A stretch of 15,464 bases of DNA, taken from assembly GCA_005882525.1 (NCBI GenBank), contig VBGO01000045.1:1-15464 (forward strand). The letters run 5' to 3'. The position numbers were made by a program, and so were the translations under genes. A model generated the notes under the pieces. The model made no database searches and was not told the origin of the DNA. It saw only the letters and a list, made by a program, of their open reading frames with translations. The stretch is from Chloroflexota bacterium. GTDB lineage: Bacteria; Chloroflexota; Dormibacteria; CF-121. How positions within the stretch are numbered: the first letter of the stretch is position 1; every line of letters starts with the position of its first letter. Positions 1-6,510 of the stretch are shown piece after piece.

Positions 1-66
1 GAGGTCGGCGTTGGTCAGGATGCCGGACGGAACATAGCTGCCGACCGACTTGATGCTGGTAAGCAT
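1..66 (-). CDS. fabH: Beta-ketoacyl-ACP synthase III, N-terminal fragment (runs off the window)
   Basis: Only the first 22 codons are present, read leftward from an ATG at 66. The peptide begins MLTSIKSVGSYVPSG and continues ILTNADL, the usual N-terminus of FabH/KASIII-type condensing enzymes (I-x-S/G-x-G-x-Y-x-P, then LTN-D/E-L). FabH condenses acetyl-CoA with malonyl-ACP to start fatty acid synthesis in the cytoplasm. A GGGGAG Shine-Dalgarno sequence lies just upstream of the ATG on the minus strand. The catalytic Cys, His and Asn lie outside the window, so a related thiolase-fold enzyme such as HMG-CoA synthase cannot be excluded. Confidence 0.7.
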   Translation of the reverse strand, partial: MLTSIKSVGSYVPSGILTNADL

Positions 67-93
67 GCGTCTCCCCGGCTAAAGAATCTGACC

Positions 94-99
94 AGTATA
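94..99 (-). promoter_or_regulatory. Candidate -10 element for the fabH-like gene
   Basis: On the minus strand the bases read TATACT, 27 bases before the ATG at 66, with a GGGGAG ribosome site in between. I see no convincing -35 element 17 bases further upstream, so this is a weak call based on position and the TAnnnT match. Confidence 0.3.
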
Positions 100-221
100 T
101 ACCGGCATCCTTGAACTGGTTACGCCGTTTCACCGACCGTGAACAGGACCATTTCCCGCCCCGTTTCGTGTTTAGAAGCCGCCGCGCCCGGGGTATAGCG
201 GCCAGCGAAAAATCATTGACT

Positions 222-247
222 GCGCGCTCTTCCACGCGGGAGCGCGC
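222..247 (+). promoter_or_regulatory. Inverted repeat ahead of the heat-shock gene
   Basis: GCGCGCTC at 222-229 pairs perfectly with GAGCGCGC at 240-247 across a 10-base loop. It ends 7 bases before the GGAGGT ribosome site (256-261) of the small heat-shock gene. A TATAGC that could act as a -10 element lies at 194-199, which would place the repeat in the 5' leader. The inner GCGCTC/GAGCGC resembles the core of the CIRCE operator (GCACTC-N9-GAGTGC) bound by HrcA, but with one changed base per arm and a 10-base spacer. It could be a degenerate repressor site or a leader hairpin that responds to heat. Pairing is visible; function is inferred. Confidence 0.4.
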
Positions 248-268
248 TGTTCGGAAGGAGGTCAAGTC

Positions 269-781
269 ATGAGTAGCGTGATTCGTTGGTCACCCATCAG
301 TGACCTGATGTCTCTCCACAGCGCCATGGATCGCCTGTTCGGCGATACGTTCGGGGTACCCGGGCCGTCCCGCAGCGTGGGGGCCGTCGGCGAGGGATAC
401 CTGCCGCTCGACGTCTACCAAACCGACAAGGAGTGGGTCATCCGGGCAGCCGTCCCGGGGGTCGATCCGAACGCGGTCGAGGTCACGTTCGACGGCGGAC
501 AGATCACGATCAAGGGCGAGATCAAGCCGGCGGCCGACGCGGCGGCCGAGCACTACTGGCTGCGTGAGAACTTCGTGGGCAAATTCAGCCGCCAGGTCAC
601 GCTTCCGGAGGACGCGGTCGGGGAGCAGGCAAAGGCACAGTTCGTTAACGGCCTGCTGATCCTCACCGTGCCGAAAGCCCAGCCGGCCAAGCCGAAGTCG
701 GTGAAAATCCCGATCTCCGGAGGGACGGCCAGCGGCAACGGCGAGCAGGCGCGGCTCGGCGCCGTCCCACAAAAGAAATAG
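269..781 (+). CDS. hsp20: Small heat-shock protein, Hsp20/alpha-crystallin family
   Basis: A 170-residue cytoplasmic chaperone of the ATP-independent Hsp20 family, which holds unfolding proteins in large oligomers. The N-terminal arm (about 1-45) carries the familiar start with WSPISDLMSLHSAMDRLFGD. The alpha-crystallin domain spans about 46-138 and includes the conserved PGVDPNAVEV segment, an ITIKGE strand, and the A-x-x-x-N-G-L-L signature followed by LTVPK. Near the C-terminus an IPI (I-x-I) motif follows SVK, which in this family docks onto a neighbouring subunit. The ATG at 269 has a strong GGAGGT ribosome site 7 bases upstream. It is a single-gene unit converging on the next gene, with a hairpin between them and an inverted repeat in front that may control it. 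Confidence 0.93.
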   Translation: MSSVIRWSPISDLMSLHSAMDRLFGDTFGVPGPSRSVGAVGEGYLPLDVYQTDKEWVIRAAVPGVDPNAVEVTFDGGQITIKGEIKPAADAAAEHYWLRENFVGKFSRQVTLPEDAVGEQAKAQFVNGLLILTVPKAQPAKPKSVKIPISGGTASGNGEQARLGAVPQKK

Positions 782-802
782 CCCCTGGCCCGGTTGGATG
801 AG

Positions 803-822
803 GAGCCGCCTTCGGGCGGCTC
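803..822. terminator. UUCG-tetraloop hairpin between convergent genes
   Basis: GAGCCGCC (803-810) and GGCGGCTC (815-822) pair perfectly around a TTCG tetraloop. It sits 21 bases after the stop of the heat-shock gene and directly beyond the stop of the minus-strand yjbQ gene, so it could serve both. There is no T-run on either side, so if it terminates it does so by stem strength or with Rho. Confidence 0.6.
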
Positions 823-824
823 TG

Positions 825-1235
825 TCACGCCAGGACGGTGACTTGGAAGCGGCGCTCGCGCGGGCCGTCGAAGTCGGCGAAATAGATGCCCTGCCAACGC
901 CCCAGCGCCAGGCGGCCGTTGCGCACCGGGATCGTCTGCGAGGTGCCGACCAGGCTGGCCTTGATGTGGGCGGCCGCGTTGCCTTCGGCGTGCCGGTAGC
1001 CGTTCTCCCAGGGTACGAGCGTCTCGAGGGTGCCGAGGATGTCCGAGAGGGCGTCGGGATCCGCGTTCTCGTTGATGAAGACACCCGCGGTCGTGTGGGG
1101 CACATAGACGTGGCAGAGGCCGGATTGGACGCCGCTCTCGCGTACCACCGCTTGCACCCGATCCGTAATGTCGATCGCCTCCGCGTGCTTGCCCGATCGG
1201 ATCGTGAGGGTGTCGGTTTTGGCCGCGCTCGCCAT
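825..1235 (-). CDS. yjbQ: YjbQ/UPF0047 family protein (secondary thiamine-phosphate synthase type)
   Basis: A 136-residue protein of the YjbQ (UPF0047) family, small trimeric proteins named for weak thiamine-phosphate synthase activity in E. coli; the true role is uncertain. The family signatures are present: an IDIT strand, HTTAGV at residues 47-52 followed by INENADPD, the segment GNAAAHIKASL with G and P further on, and a C-terminal FDGPRER. Length is normal. I chose the ATG at 1235 because an extended -10 element (TGTTACGAT, minus strand 1251-1243) ends 7 bases before it, giving a leaderless start. An in-frame ATG three codons upstream (1244) lies inside that -10 and has no good ribosome site. 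It is divergent from the GH15 gene and convergent with hsp20. Confidence 0.88.
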   Translation of the reverse strand: MASAAKTDTLTIRSGKHAEAIDITDRVQAVVRESGVQSGLCHVYVPHTTAGVFINENADPDALSDILGTLETLVPWENGYRHAEGNAAAHIKASLVGTSQTIPVRNGRLALGRWQGIYFADFDGPRERRFQVTVLA

Positions 1236-1242
1236 GCACGAC

Positions 1243-1251
1243 ATCGTAACA
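1243..1251 (-). promoter_or_regulatory. Extended -10 promoter for yjbQ (leaderless)
   Basis: Read on the minus strand the bases are TG-T-TACGAT, an extended -10 (TGnTAnnnT). Seven bases separate it from the ATG at 1235, the spacing expected when transcription starts at the start codon. No -35 element is evident. It overlaps the alternative ATG at 1244. Confidence 0.45.
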
Positions 1252-1289
1252 ACGCGCTCTCCGATCGCCCACGTTACTGACCGGCACCC

Positions 1290-1295
1290 GATAAT
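1290..1295 (+). promoter_or_regulatory. Candidate -10 element for the GH15 gene
   Basis: GATAAT ends 8 bases before the GTG at 1304. With no ribosome site in front of that GTG, a leaderless or nearly leaderless transcript is likely. No -35 element is recognisable. It lies in the 68-base divergent region shared with yjbQ. Confidence 0.4.
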
Positions 1296-1303
1296 GGGCC
1301 GAC

Positions 1304-3316
1304 GTGTCTCGGGACTTACCGATCGGCAACGGCGCCCTGCTGGTCAACTTCGATCGCCACTACCAGCTGCGCGACATCTATTATCCGCGGGTCGGCCAGG
1401 AGAACCACACCAGCGGCGAGCCCTGCCGCTTTGGGATCTGGGTGGACGGTCGCTTCGTATGGCTGGATGACCCGGGCTGGTCCCGCAACCTCGTCTACCA
1501 GCCGGACACCTTGGTCACCAACGTCACCCTGCACCACGCCGACCTGGGGGTGCGCCTGACCTTCAGCGACACCGTTGACCTCGGTCGGGACCTGTTACTT
1601 CGGCGGGTCCGGGTCCTGAACGAGGGGCCGGAGCGCGAGGTCCGCCTCTTCTTTCATTTCGACTGGCACATCTACGGCACCGAGGTCGGCGACACCGTCA
1701 TGTATTACCCGGCGGTCAAGGGGCTGGTCGCCTACAAGGGGCAGCGCTGCTTCGCCGCCTGCGGCCAGGTCGGTGACCGGATCGGACTCGACGGTTATGC
1801 GTGCGGCAAGAAAGACGTTGGGGGGGCGCAGGGAACCTGGCGAGACGCTGAGGATGGCGAGCTCGGGAACAACCCCATCGAGCAGGGATCGGTCGACATG
1901 ACGCTCGCCCTCAAGCTGGGTCGGGTGCCGCAGGGGCAGCTGGTGACCGCCTACCAGTGGCTGATCGCCGCGCGCAACCTCGCCGAGCTGCAGACTGTCG
2001 CCGATGTCGTCACCCTGCGAGGACCGGAAGCCTTTCTCGAGCGCACCCGCTCCTACTGGATCGCCTGGGTGAACAAGGAGGAGCGCGAGTTCGGCGATCT
2101 CTCCCCCCAGGTGGCGGACCTGTTTCGCCGCTGTCTGCTGGTGGTGCGCACCCAGGTCGATAGCGGCGGCGCCGTGCTGGCGGCCAACGACGCCGACATC
2201 ATCAAGTTCGCCCGTGATACCTACAGCTATATGTGGCCGCGTGACGCGGCCCTGGCGGTCTACGCGATGGATCAGGCGGGCTACGTCGACATTCCGCGGC
2301 GCTTCTTCGAGCTCTGCGCGCGGATCGTCACCAAGGAGGGCTACTTCCGCCACAAGTACACCCCCGCGGGTGACCCGGGAAGCAGCTGGCACCCCTGGGT
2401 CGATGCCAGCGGCAAGCCCCAGTACCCGATCCAGGAGGACGAGACCGGGCTGGTCCTCTTCTCCTTGTGGCAGCACTACGACCGCCATCGCGACTTCGAA
2501 TTCTTCAAGGCTTACTACCGGCCCCTGATCATCCTCGCGGCGGATTTCCTGGCCGGCTACATCGACCCACTTACCGGCCTGCCCGAACCGAGCTACGACC
2601 TGTGGGAGGAGCGGCGGGGAGTGATGAGCTTTACGGTGGCGGCGGTCTGGGCCGGGCTGAAGGCGGCCGCCAACTTCGCCCAGCTCTACGGCGAGATGAC
2701 GCTGGCGGACCGCTACCGCGGTGTGGCCGATGGCATCAAGCAGGGGACGCTGCGCTTCCTTTTCGATCCGGAGCTCAACCGGTTCATCCGCCGGATCTAC
2801 GTCCGGCCCGACGGGACGACGGCGCGTGACCTGACCATCGACTCCAGCGTCTATGGGCTGTGGTATTTCGGCATGTTCTCGGCCGGCGACCCGCAGATCG
2901 TCAGCACCATGAAGGCGGTCTACGACCGGCTCTGGTGCAAGACCGAGGTGGGCGGCATCGCCCGCTACGAGAACGACTGGTACTACCAGGTGAGCCAGGA
3001 CATCGGCAACGTCCCGGGCAACCCGTGGTTCATCTGCACGATGTGGTACGGGCAGTGGCTGGTCAGCCAGGCGCGCTCTCTCGGCGACCTGGCGAAGGCC
3101 CGCGACATCCTGGAATGGGTGGCGGCCGCGGCCCTGCCCAGCGGCGTGCTCTCCGAGCAGCTCGATCCCTACAGCAAGGCGCCCTTGTCTGTCTCGCCGC
3201 TGACCTGGAGCCAGGCCACCCTGGTCTCCCTGGTCAACGAATACGTCGCCAAGCGCAAGGCGCTCGCCCTCGGCTCGGCGCCCGCCGCGCGGCGGAGCGA
3301 CCTGCAGCCCGCCTGA
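1304..3316 (+). CDS. Glycoside hydrolase family 15 (glucoamylase-like) protein
   Basis: A 670-residue protein of the GH15 clan, inverting exo-acting enzymes that release glucose from alpha-glucans or, in bacterial and archaeal relatives, act on trehalose or dextran. Residues 1 to about 260 form the prokaryotic N-terminal beta-sandwich region, opening with the typical RDLPIGNG and ENH. The rest is the (alpha/alpha)6 catalytic barrel. W311-P-R-D314 is the substrate-binding motif. LWEE at 433-436 carries the general acid (E435), and LSEQ at 616-619 carries the general base (E618), so both catalytic acids are intact. No signal peptide is visible, so it probably acts in the cytoplasm, perhaps on glycogen or trehalose. 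The start is GTG at 1304, fitting the family N-terminus and a -10 element 8 bases upstream. Exact substrate cannot be read from the sequence. Confidence 0.9.
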   Translation: MSRDLPIGNGALLVNFDRHYQLRDIYYPRVGQENHTSGEPCRFGIWVDGRFVWLDDPGWSRNLVYQPDTLVTNVTLHHADLGVRLTFSDTVDLGRDLLLRRVRVLNEGPEREVRLFFHFDWHIYGTEVGDTVMYYPAVKGLVAYKGQRCFAACGQVGDRIGLDGYACGKKDVGGAQGTWRDAEDGELGNNPIEQGSVDMTLALKLGRVPQGQLVTAYQWLIAARNLAELQTVADVVTLRGPEAFLERTRSYWIAWVNKEEREFGDLSPQVADLFRRCLLVVRTQVDSGGAVLAANDADIIKFARDTYSYMWPRDAALAVYAMDQAGYVDIPRRFFELCARIVTKEGYFRHKYTPAGDPGSSWHPWVDASGKPQYPIQEDETGLVLFSLWQHYDRHRDFEFFKAYYRPLIILAADFLAGYIDPLTGLPEPSYDLWEERRGVMSFTVAAVWAGLKAAANFAQLYGEMTLADRYRGVADGIKQGTLRFLFDPELNRFIRRIYVRPDGTTARDLTIDSSVYGLWYFGMFSAGDPQIVSTMKAVYDRLWCKTEVGGIARYENDWYYQVSQDIGNVPGNPWFICTMWYGQWLVSQARSLGDLAKARDILEWVAAAALPSGVLSEQLDPYSKAPLSVSPLTWSQATLVSLVNEYVAKRKALALGSAPAARRSDLQPA

Positions 3317-3366
3317 GCCTGTTGCCGGCCTCGGGCCGAGACCCGATGTTTCCCCCTGCGTCGCTT

Positions 3367-3375
3367 TGCTATCCT
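3367..3375 (+). promoter_or_regulatory. Extended -10 promoter of the cytochrome bc operon (leaderless)
   Basis: TG-C-TATCCT matches an extended -10 (TGnTAnnnT), followed by 7 bases and the GTG at 3383, which has no ribosome site. This repeats the layout seen before yjbQ and supports both the promoter and the otherwise doubtful GTG start of the first tiny gene. Confidence 0.45.
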
Positions 3376-3382
3376 CGACTCC

Positions 3383-3517
3383 GTGCGCGGCGTAGTGGCG
3401 GCGATCAAGGCTGACTTCGGCTGCCTGCTCGTTGCCGCGCTCTTCATCATCATCATGGCGTCGACGATTGTCTTCGCGACGATCTTCACACCGCCAGCCC
3501 ACAACCCCTTCGTCTGA
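3383..3517 (+). CDS. Tiny membrane protein, first gene of the bc operon
   Basis: A 44-residue single-span membrane protein I do not recognise. After a short basic N-terminus (VRGVVAAIKAD) comes a hydrophobic stretch (about residues 12-35, FGCLLVAALFIII and onward), ending TPPAHNPFV. The stop overlaps the Rieske ATG as TGATG, a sign of translational coupling, so it is probably a small accessory subunit or assembly factor of the Rieske/cytochrome b complex. The start is GTG at 3383, supported by the extended -10 seven bases before it; an alternative GTG lies at 3395. No in-frame ATG exists before residue 25. No homolog comes to mind. Confidence 0.6.
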   Translation: MRGVVAAIKADFGCLLVAALFIIIMASTIVFATIFTPPAHNPFV

Positions 3518-4089
3518 TGGCTGCCTCATTCAAGCGCCTGATGGAGGACAGCCGCGAAATGTCGCGGCGCAGCTTCCTGGCGATGGCCGGCTGGGCCGGC
3601 TTCACAGTCGCCAGCCTGATCGCGCTCTACCAGAGCATCAAATGGCTCTACCCCAATGCGACGTACGAAGACCCACCCGCTTTCAAGGCGGACCCGCCCA
3701 GCGTCTATCCCCCCGGATCGACGACGGTGCTGATCGATAAGCGGGTGGTGATCAACCACGATGCGAACGGCTTCTACGCGATCAGCCTGATATGCACCCA
3801 CCTCGGATGTACCCCGCGGTATTTCCCCGACGTGACCAGCGACCTGGTGGCGGCCGGCACCGCGATCTCCAAAGACCCGGATACGGGCCAGGTGGCGACC
3901 AAAGCCAACCCGGCGCTACCCGGCTTCAAATGTCCGTGCCACGGCAGCCGGTACTTCCGCGACGCCGTGAATTTCTTCGGCCCGGCGCCGCGGCCGATGG
4001 ACCGGGTCCACATCGAGGTGGCCCGGGATGGGAAACTCTTCATCGACCGGTCGGTCATCGTGGATCGCGCGTTCCGCCTCAAGGTCTGA
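3517..4089 (+). CDS. qcrA: Rieske 2Fe-2S protein of a cytochrome bc/b6f-type complex
   Basis: A 190-residue Rieske protein that accepts an electron from quinol at the Qo site and passes it to a c-type cytochrome. A twin-arginine motif (SRRSFL, about residues 16-21) precedes a single membrane anchor (about 24-43), matching Tat export with a retained anchor. Cluster box I is C93-T-H95-L-G-C98 and box II is C139-P-C141-H142-G-S. C93, H95, C139 and H142 bind the cluster; C98 and C141 form the usual disulfide. The 40 residues between the boxes are longer than the roughly 13 in classical bc1 Rieske proteins, so there is an insertion at the cluster-binding tip. It overlaps the tiny upstream gene by one base and precedes cytochrome b by 20 bases. 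Confidence 0.95.
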   Translation: MAASFKRLMEDSREMSRRSFLAMAGWAGFTVASLIALYQSIKWLYPNATYEDPPAFKADPPSVYPPGSTTVLIDKRVVINHDANGFYAISLICTHLGCTPRYFPDVTSDLVAAGTAISKDPDTGQVATKANPALPGFKCPCHGSRYFRDAVNFFGPAPRPMDRVHIEVARDGKLFIDRSVIVDRAFRLKV

Positions 4090-4109
4090 TCAGCTAACCG
4101 GGAGGATTC

Positions 4110-4841
4110 ATGAAGGTTATTCGCGGGGCGGTCGACGAGATGTTTTCCGTCGTCGGGCAGATGGTCGCCTCGGTCTTCCGCCACGGCCTGCCGCTGACCG
4201 ACAAGATCGCCGCCCGCACGGCGCTGACGAACTTCGTCCTTCACATCCACCCGGTCCGGGTGCGCCGCTCCTGGATCCGAATGTCGTACACGCTCTGCCT
4301 GGGCGGACTGTCGTTCTTCCTCTTCATCGTGTTGACCGTCACCGGGCTCTACCTGATGTTCTATTACGTCCCCTCGACATCGCACGCCTATCAGGACATG
4401 CGTGACCTGCAGTTCGTCGTCACCTTTGGCGGCCTGATCCGCAACATGCACCGGTGGGCGGCGCACGCGATGGTGATCACCGTCTGGCTGCACATGGCCC
4501 GGGTCTTTTTGACCGGCGCCTACAAGAAGCCGCGCGAGTTCAACTGGGGAATCGGCACCCTGTTGCTGCTGATCACGCTGCTGCTCAGCTTTACTGGCTA
4601 CCTGCTGCCCTGGGACCAGCTCTCCATCTGGGCGGTCACGGTCGGCACCAACATGGCAAAGTACGCGCCGATCGCCGGACCCTACACCCGCTACCTGATG
4701 CTGGGCGGCCGGGTGGTCGGGGATAACGCGCTGCTCCGCTTCTACGTGGCGCACGTCGTGGGGCTTCCCCTGGTGGCGTTCCTGTTAATGGTCGTGCACT
4801 TCTGGCGCGTCCGAAAAGATGGCTTCAGCGGGGGGCTCTGA
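4110..4841 (+). CDS. qcrB: Cytochrome b, b6-type N-terminal half
   Basis: A 243-residue, four-helix cytochrome b that holds hemes bL and bH and forms much of both quinone sites. The heme-binding histidines are H114 and H128 in helix B (13 residues between) and H215 and H230 in helix D (14 between). The second spacing is that of b6f and Bacillus-type proteins, not mitochondrial bc1 (13). PWDQLSIWA and the VGTNM segment are typical of the loop before helix D. The protein stops after helix D, and the remaining helices are in the next gene, as in b6f complexes. GGGAGG (4100-4105) lies 4 bases before the ATG. Confidence 0.95.
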   Translation: MKVIRGAVDEMFSVVGQMVASVFRHGLPLTDKIAARTALTNFVLHIHPVRVRRSWIRMSYTLCLGGLSFFLFIVLTVTGLYLMFYYVPSTSHAYQDMRDLQFVVTFGGLIRNMHRWAAHAMVITVWLHMARVFLTGAYKKPREFNWGIGTLLLLITLLLSFTGYLLPWDQLSIWAVTVGTNMAKYAPIAGPYTRYLMLGGRVVGDNALLRFYVAHVVGLPLVAFLLMVVHFWRVRKDGFSGGL

Positions 4842-4847
4842 TTAGGC

Positions 4848-5390
4848 ATGGCCACTGAGGCACAGGACCGGATCGCGGCCCGCGATCGCGTAGTGGCGCG
4901 CCGCCGGGAGGTGGAGGCGCCCTCGACGGTCCGCGACGACAGCGACGACGAGATGATCGTCTCCTTCCCTGAGTTCGTCTTCAAGGAGTTCATCGCCTCG
5001 GTCGCGATGACCGTGTTCCTGGTGCTGGTCTCGATCTGGTTGCAGGCCCCCCTGCTCGGGAAGGCGAACCCGGGCATGACCCCTAACCCCTCCAAAGCGC
5101 CCTGGTACTTTCTCGGCCTGCAAGAGCTGCTCGCCCGCTTTCCACCGCTGATGGCCGGCGTCGCCTTCCCAACGTTCGTGATCGTGCTGATGATCCTGGT
5201 GCCATTCCTGGATCGCAACCCCAGCCGGCGGCCGGCGGAGCGGAAAGTCGCCATCATCCTGTTTGCCCTCTACATGATCGTCGTGGTGGCGCTCGTCATC
5301 ATCGGCACCTTCTTCCGCGGTCATGAGTTCGTCTGGGACTGGGGCTGGGTGCTCGGCAACCCGCAGACCTGTGGGGGCGCGGCGTGTTAG
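4848..5390 (+). CDS. Subunit-IV-type (PetD-like) C-terminal half of cytochrome b
   Basis: A 180-residue protein with three membrane helices (about residues 48-70, 103-123 and 132-154), matching subunit IV of b6f complexes, which completes the Qo site. A charged 40-residue N-terminal extension precedes the conserved FPEF-x-FKEF. The Qo-loop motif reads AP-W86-Y87-F, so the Glu of the classical PEWY motif is replaced by Pro. A PFLDRNPSRRPAERK stretch follows helix 2, typical of the family. It starts 6 bases after cytochrome b and its stop overlaps the GTG of the next gene (GTGTTAG). The C-terminus ends in two extra cysteines (TCGGAAC) of unknown meaning. Confidence 0.9.
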   Translation: MATEAQDRIAARDRVVARRREVEAPSTVRDDSDDEMIVSFPEFVFKEFIASVAMTVFLVLVSIWLQAPLLGKANPGMTPNPSKAPWYFLGLQELLARFPPLMAGVAFPTFVIVLMILVPFLDRNPSRRPAERKVAIILFALYMIVVVALVIIGTFFRGHEFVWDWGWVLGNPQTCGGAAC

Positions 5391-6382
5391 GACGCGCCTT
5401 CCTGGTGGTGAGCGTCGCCTTCCTCGCGCTGCTCGCCTTCGCCTTCTACCAGGACCTGAGCCGGCCGTGGGCGCCGATCCAGGAAAAATACGCGGCGCAC
5501 TACGGCCAGGACTTTCCCATCCAGGTGCAGCAGCTCTTTCCCAAGGTCCAGGTCAACGGCCAGTTCGTGGTCGAGCGCTGTATCACCTGCCACGTGCCGG
5601 ACATCCAGAAAGTCGGTCCCCAGGAGGCCGCCAAGCGGCTTGGCCCGAACCATCCGGCCGTGATCAGTGACGCGATCTTCGCCAAATACGGCCAGGAGAC
5701 GCTGATGTGCCGGCCAGCGAAGGCGGCCGCCAGTCCGTCGGCGAGCGCCTCGGCAAGCGCGTCGGCCAAACCCTCGGCGTCGGCGGCGCCCTCCTCATCG
5801 GCGGCACCGGCGACCGCGGCCTCGCCGGCCGCCTCCGCCTCACCGGCGGCCGCCACCGCTGCCAGCTGCAGCGATCCAAAAGCCCAGCCCTTTTACGTGC
5901 TCGACGCCAACGGAAAAGTCGTCAACGACCCCTCGACCAACAAGCCGGTGGTGGCGCAGCTCACCGGCTTCATCCCCAAGGCCTACAAGGGATTGGGCAT
6001 CGATGAGAGTGGCTGCATCATCTGCCATAACGGCAACCGGCAAGCCACCGACCAGGCCGGGGCGCACCACAACCTGGTGCCCAGCCCCTTCGGCGTGTAC
6101 GACAAGGCGCCCCAGCTCTACGAGAACAACTGCGCGCAGTGTCATGGCGCCACCGGCGAAGGCGGCAAGGGGCCGCCCCTCAACGACCAGAACCGGCTGG
6201 GCTTCTTCAACGACGACTACTACTACCGCTGCATCTACCTGGGCAACCAGGGTGAGGACCACCTGCACACGATCATGCCCGCCTGGGGTGTGAACAAACT
6301 GCTGCCGCAGCCGATCAACGACAACGTCAACCTGCTAGTCCACTGGATCCGGATGTGGCAGCAGTACACGAGCCTTCCATGA
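5384..6382 (+). CDS. Membrane-anchored triheme cytochrome c of the bc complex
   Basis: A 332-residue protein with an N-terminal membrane anchor (about residues 4-21) and three CxxCH heme sites: C66-ITC-H70, C211-IIC-H215 and C250-AQC-H254. The third domain looks like a class I cytochrome c, with M298 (IMPAWG) as the likely axial ligand. It takes the place of cytochrome c1/f in this operon and should carry electrons from the Rieske centre to the oxidase or a cupredoxin. Between C109 and C162 lies an Ala/Ser/Pro-only type insert of about 50 residues. Start is GTG at 5384, overlapping the previous stop; the anchor begins immediately, supporting it. Its own stop overlaps the next ATG (ATGA). Confidence 0.92.
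   Translation: MLGRAFLVVSVAFLALLAFAFYQDLSRPWAPIQEKYAAHYGQDFPIQVQQLFPKVQVNGQFVVERCITCHVPDIQKVGPQEAAKRLGPNHPAVISDAIFAKYGQETLMCRPAKAAASPSASASASASAKPSASAAPSSSAAPATAASPAASASPAAATAASCSDPKAQPFYVLDANGKVVNDPSTNKPVVAQLTGFIPKAYKGLGIDESGCIICHNGNRQATDQAGAHHNLVPSPFGVYDKAPQLYENNCAQCHGATGEGGKGPPLNDQNRLGFFNDDYYYRCIYLGNQGEDHLHTIMPAWGVNKLLPQPINDNVNLLVHWIRMWQQYTSLP
5711..5866 (+). repeat. Low-complexity Ala/Ser/Pro coding tract within the cytochrome c gene
   Basis: About 156 bases built from imperfect repeats of GCG/GCC/TCG/AGC/CCG codons encode an almost pure A/S/P/T stretch (for example SASASASASAKPSAS). It is bounded exactly by two cysteine codons (C109 and C162). Such tracts change length easily by slippage and form flexible extracellular linkers. 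Confidence 0.8.
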
Positions 6383-6510
6383 GACGCCAGCAGCTGAAGA
6401 ACCTGGTCGGGACCGCGATCGCCTTCGCCGTGCTCATCGGGTTCACCGCGCTGGTGATCGTGGCGGAGAACCTGCTCGACGTGACCAAGGCGCACAAGGC
6501 GGGCGGCTGA
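6379..6510 (+). CDS. Tiny single-span membrane protein (43 residues)
   Basis: MRRQQLKNLVGTAIAF is followed by more hydrophobic residues to about residue 30 and a polar tail (ENLLDVTKAHKAGG). It has one predicted membrane helix with a basic N-terminus, hence N-in. The ATG overlaps the cytochrome c stop (ATGA) and its own stop overlaps the next ATG (TGATG), a chain that argues for coupled translation and a real gene. I do not recognise a family. Likely a small subunit of the bc complex, or an assembly factor for it. Confidence 0.62.
   Translation: MRRQQLKNLVGTAIAFAVLIGFTALVIVAENLLDVTKAHKAGG

Noticed and set aside
216..221. TTGACT as a -35 element for hsp20
   Set aside because: No -10-like hexamer lies 16-18 bases downstream; that position falls within the GC-rich repeat arm.
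3311..3336. Possible terminator after the GH15 gene (GCCTGAG with CTCGGGC)
   Set aside because: Seven pairs including a G-U with a 12-base loop, partly within the coding end, and no T-run; too weak to annotate.
1595..3529. A very long open frame (over 600 codons) on the minus strand opposite the GH15 gene
   Set aside because: Its translation is Arg/Gly/Asp-rich, with no recognisable domain, and it mirrors the codons of the well-supported plus-strand enzyme. Long antisense frames are expected in GC-rich coding DNA.
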